Shown here one piece after another: positions 63,401 through 64,000 of a stretch of 64,000 nt of DNA. The notes beneath the pieces are model-generated. The model saw nothing but the letters and a program-made list of their open reading frames with translations. It did no database searches and was not told where the DNA came from. The position numbers were made by a program, and so were the translations under genes. Origin of the DNA: Hydractinia symbiolongicarpus. Lineage: Eukaryota > Cnidaria > Hydrozoa > Anthoathecata > Hydractiniidae. The DNA is taken from NCBI RefSeq assembly GCF_029227915.1, contig NC_079886.1, positions 4,588,001-4,652,000 on the forward strand, given 5' to 3'. How positions within the stretch are numbered: the first letter of the stretch is position 1; each line of letters opens with the position of its first letter.

Positions 63401-63800
63401 GTACCAACATGTACTTAGCGATATTTTTCTGTTATTACTATGTTGCATCGCTTTTAACAGTGAAAGGATTGACTGTGGAACTTATATGAACTGATTTCGG
63501 ACTTTGACCTGATCAATGTAATAAATGAGCCAATTGGACTCCTAGAAATAACATTCTTCCTAATCTGACATGATTGCCGGAACTCAGCGATTACACTGTG
63601 CGCTGTGGTAGCGCTTAATTTATAAGTTTACATAAATAAGTCATTTTTTATTACGGGACCAATCCTAGCTGTTTGCGCGCGCTGAAAAAATAGAGACAGT
63701 TTCAAAAGCTACATTTTATTGACTTTCGAACGGTATCAGTCCGTTTGAGTTTCAACGGTTGGGTCACGTCTTCGTACCAACATGTATTTTGCAATATTTT
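60461..63800. repeat. Higher-order repeats of 746 and 1,492 bp
   Basis: Monomer starts fall at 60831, 61204, 61577, 61950, 63069 and 63442. The variant TTTTATCAGTGAAAGG occurs after 60831, 61577 and 63069, so dimers (746 bp) and tetramers (1,492 bp) are both evident. GGGCGTTGTGG recurs at 60241, 62479 and 63971 (offsets 2,238 and 1,492). Copies are near-identical, unlike the 55-60 kb stretch. Confidence 0.85.
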
Positions 63801-64000
63801 TATGATATTACTAGGTTGCATTGCTTTTAACAGTGAAACGATTGACTGTGGGACATAATTGAACTGATTTTACACTTTGACCTTATGAATTTGATAAATG
63901 AGACAATTAAACTTCAAGAAGTAACATTCTTCTTAATTTGACATGATTGCTTGAACTCAGCAGTTACACTGGGCGTTGTGGTAGCGCTTTATTTAAGAAT

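Larger units (their letters stand above)
54992..64000. repeat. Divergent satellite subfamily (about 25 monomers)
   Basis: Same family and the same 373-bp period, but with its own variants and more differences between neighbours in 55-60 kb. Typical marks are TACTGCGGGACC, AATACGGGACC, GGACTCCTAGAAATAACATTC, CTGGCCTCTGTGGTAGCG and GTGAAAGGATTGACTGTGGAAC. The A/B alternation is blurred. The subfamily continues to the window edge, so its full extent is unknown. No gene is seen. Confidence 0.93.

Noticed and set aside
1-64000. CRISPR array
   Set aside because: Repeats are 373-bp direct tandem units without short repeat and unique spacer structure, and no cas genes are present.

Overview
This window is eukaryotic tandem-repeat DNA. 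About 60 kb of the 64 kb is one AT-rich satellite family with a basic period of 373 bp: bases 1-373 are 35% G+C, and successive repeat starts fall at 1, 374, 747, 1120, 1493 and 1866. I find no prokaryotic genes, rRNA, complete tRNA or CRISPR. Non-satellite DNA occurs in four places: one 2,553-bp inverted-repeat element (7378-9930) and three copies of a 405-bp insert (28264-28668, 31289-31693, 32823-33227). Spliceable introns and a large satellite array point to a eukaryotic, probably animal, genome. CpG is not depleted in the repeat, which argues against a heavily methylated vertebrate array. The species cannot be named from the sequence.

Layout. 1-7377: satellite, ending in a nearly perfect 1,865-bp five-monomer duplication. 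7378-9930: DNA element with 21-bp perfect terminal inverted repeats, inserted inside a monomer. It holds a predicted two-exon gene on the plus strand and a predicted five-exon gene on the minus strand, converging near 8030-8101; neither is recognisable as a transposase. 9931-28263: satellite, with a 745-bp dimer in triplicate (about 11.93-14.16 kb) and a 2,610-bp seven-monomer repeat (about 22.4-26.1 kb). 28264-33237: three copies of the 405-bp insert, spread along with their satellite flanks. 33228-54991: satellite with 1,477-bp and 1,490-bp tetramer repeats, a long duplication at 5,637-bp offset, an out-of-register junction and a 43-bp tandem duplication. 54992-64000: a clearly divergent subfamily of the same satellite, with its own multimers and three monomers sharing one 166-167-bp deletion.

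Two main monomer classes, called A and B here, often alternate, giving a dimer of about 746 bp. Class A reads GATTCACTGTG near its start, TGTTAGCGCGCGCTG in the middle and CAATGGTTGGTTCA near the end. Class B reads GATTGACTGTG, CGTTAGCGGGCGG and CAACGGTTGCGTCA at the same places. Many monomers are A/B mosaics. The array looks shaped by unequal exchange, local slippage and conversion. Short open frames of 60-83 codons that recur through the array are by-products of the repeat and are not annotated as genes.

The item most worth follow-up is the 7378-9930 element: a bounded insertion carrying phase-consistent intron-bearing genes of unknown function, with no recognisable transposase.
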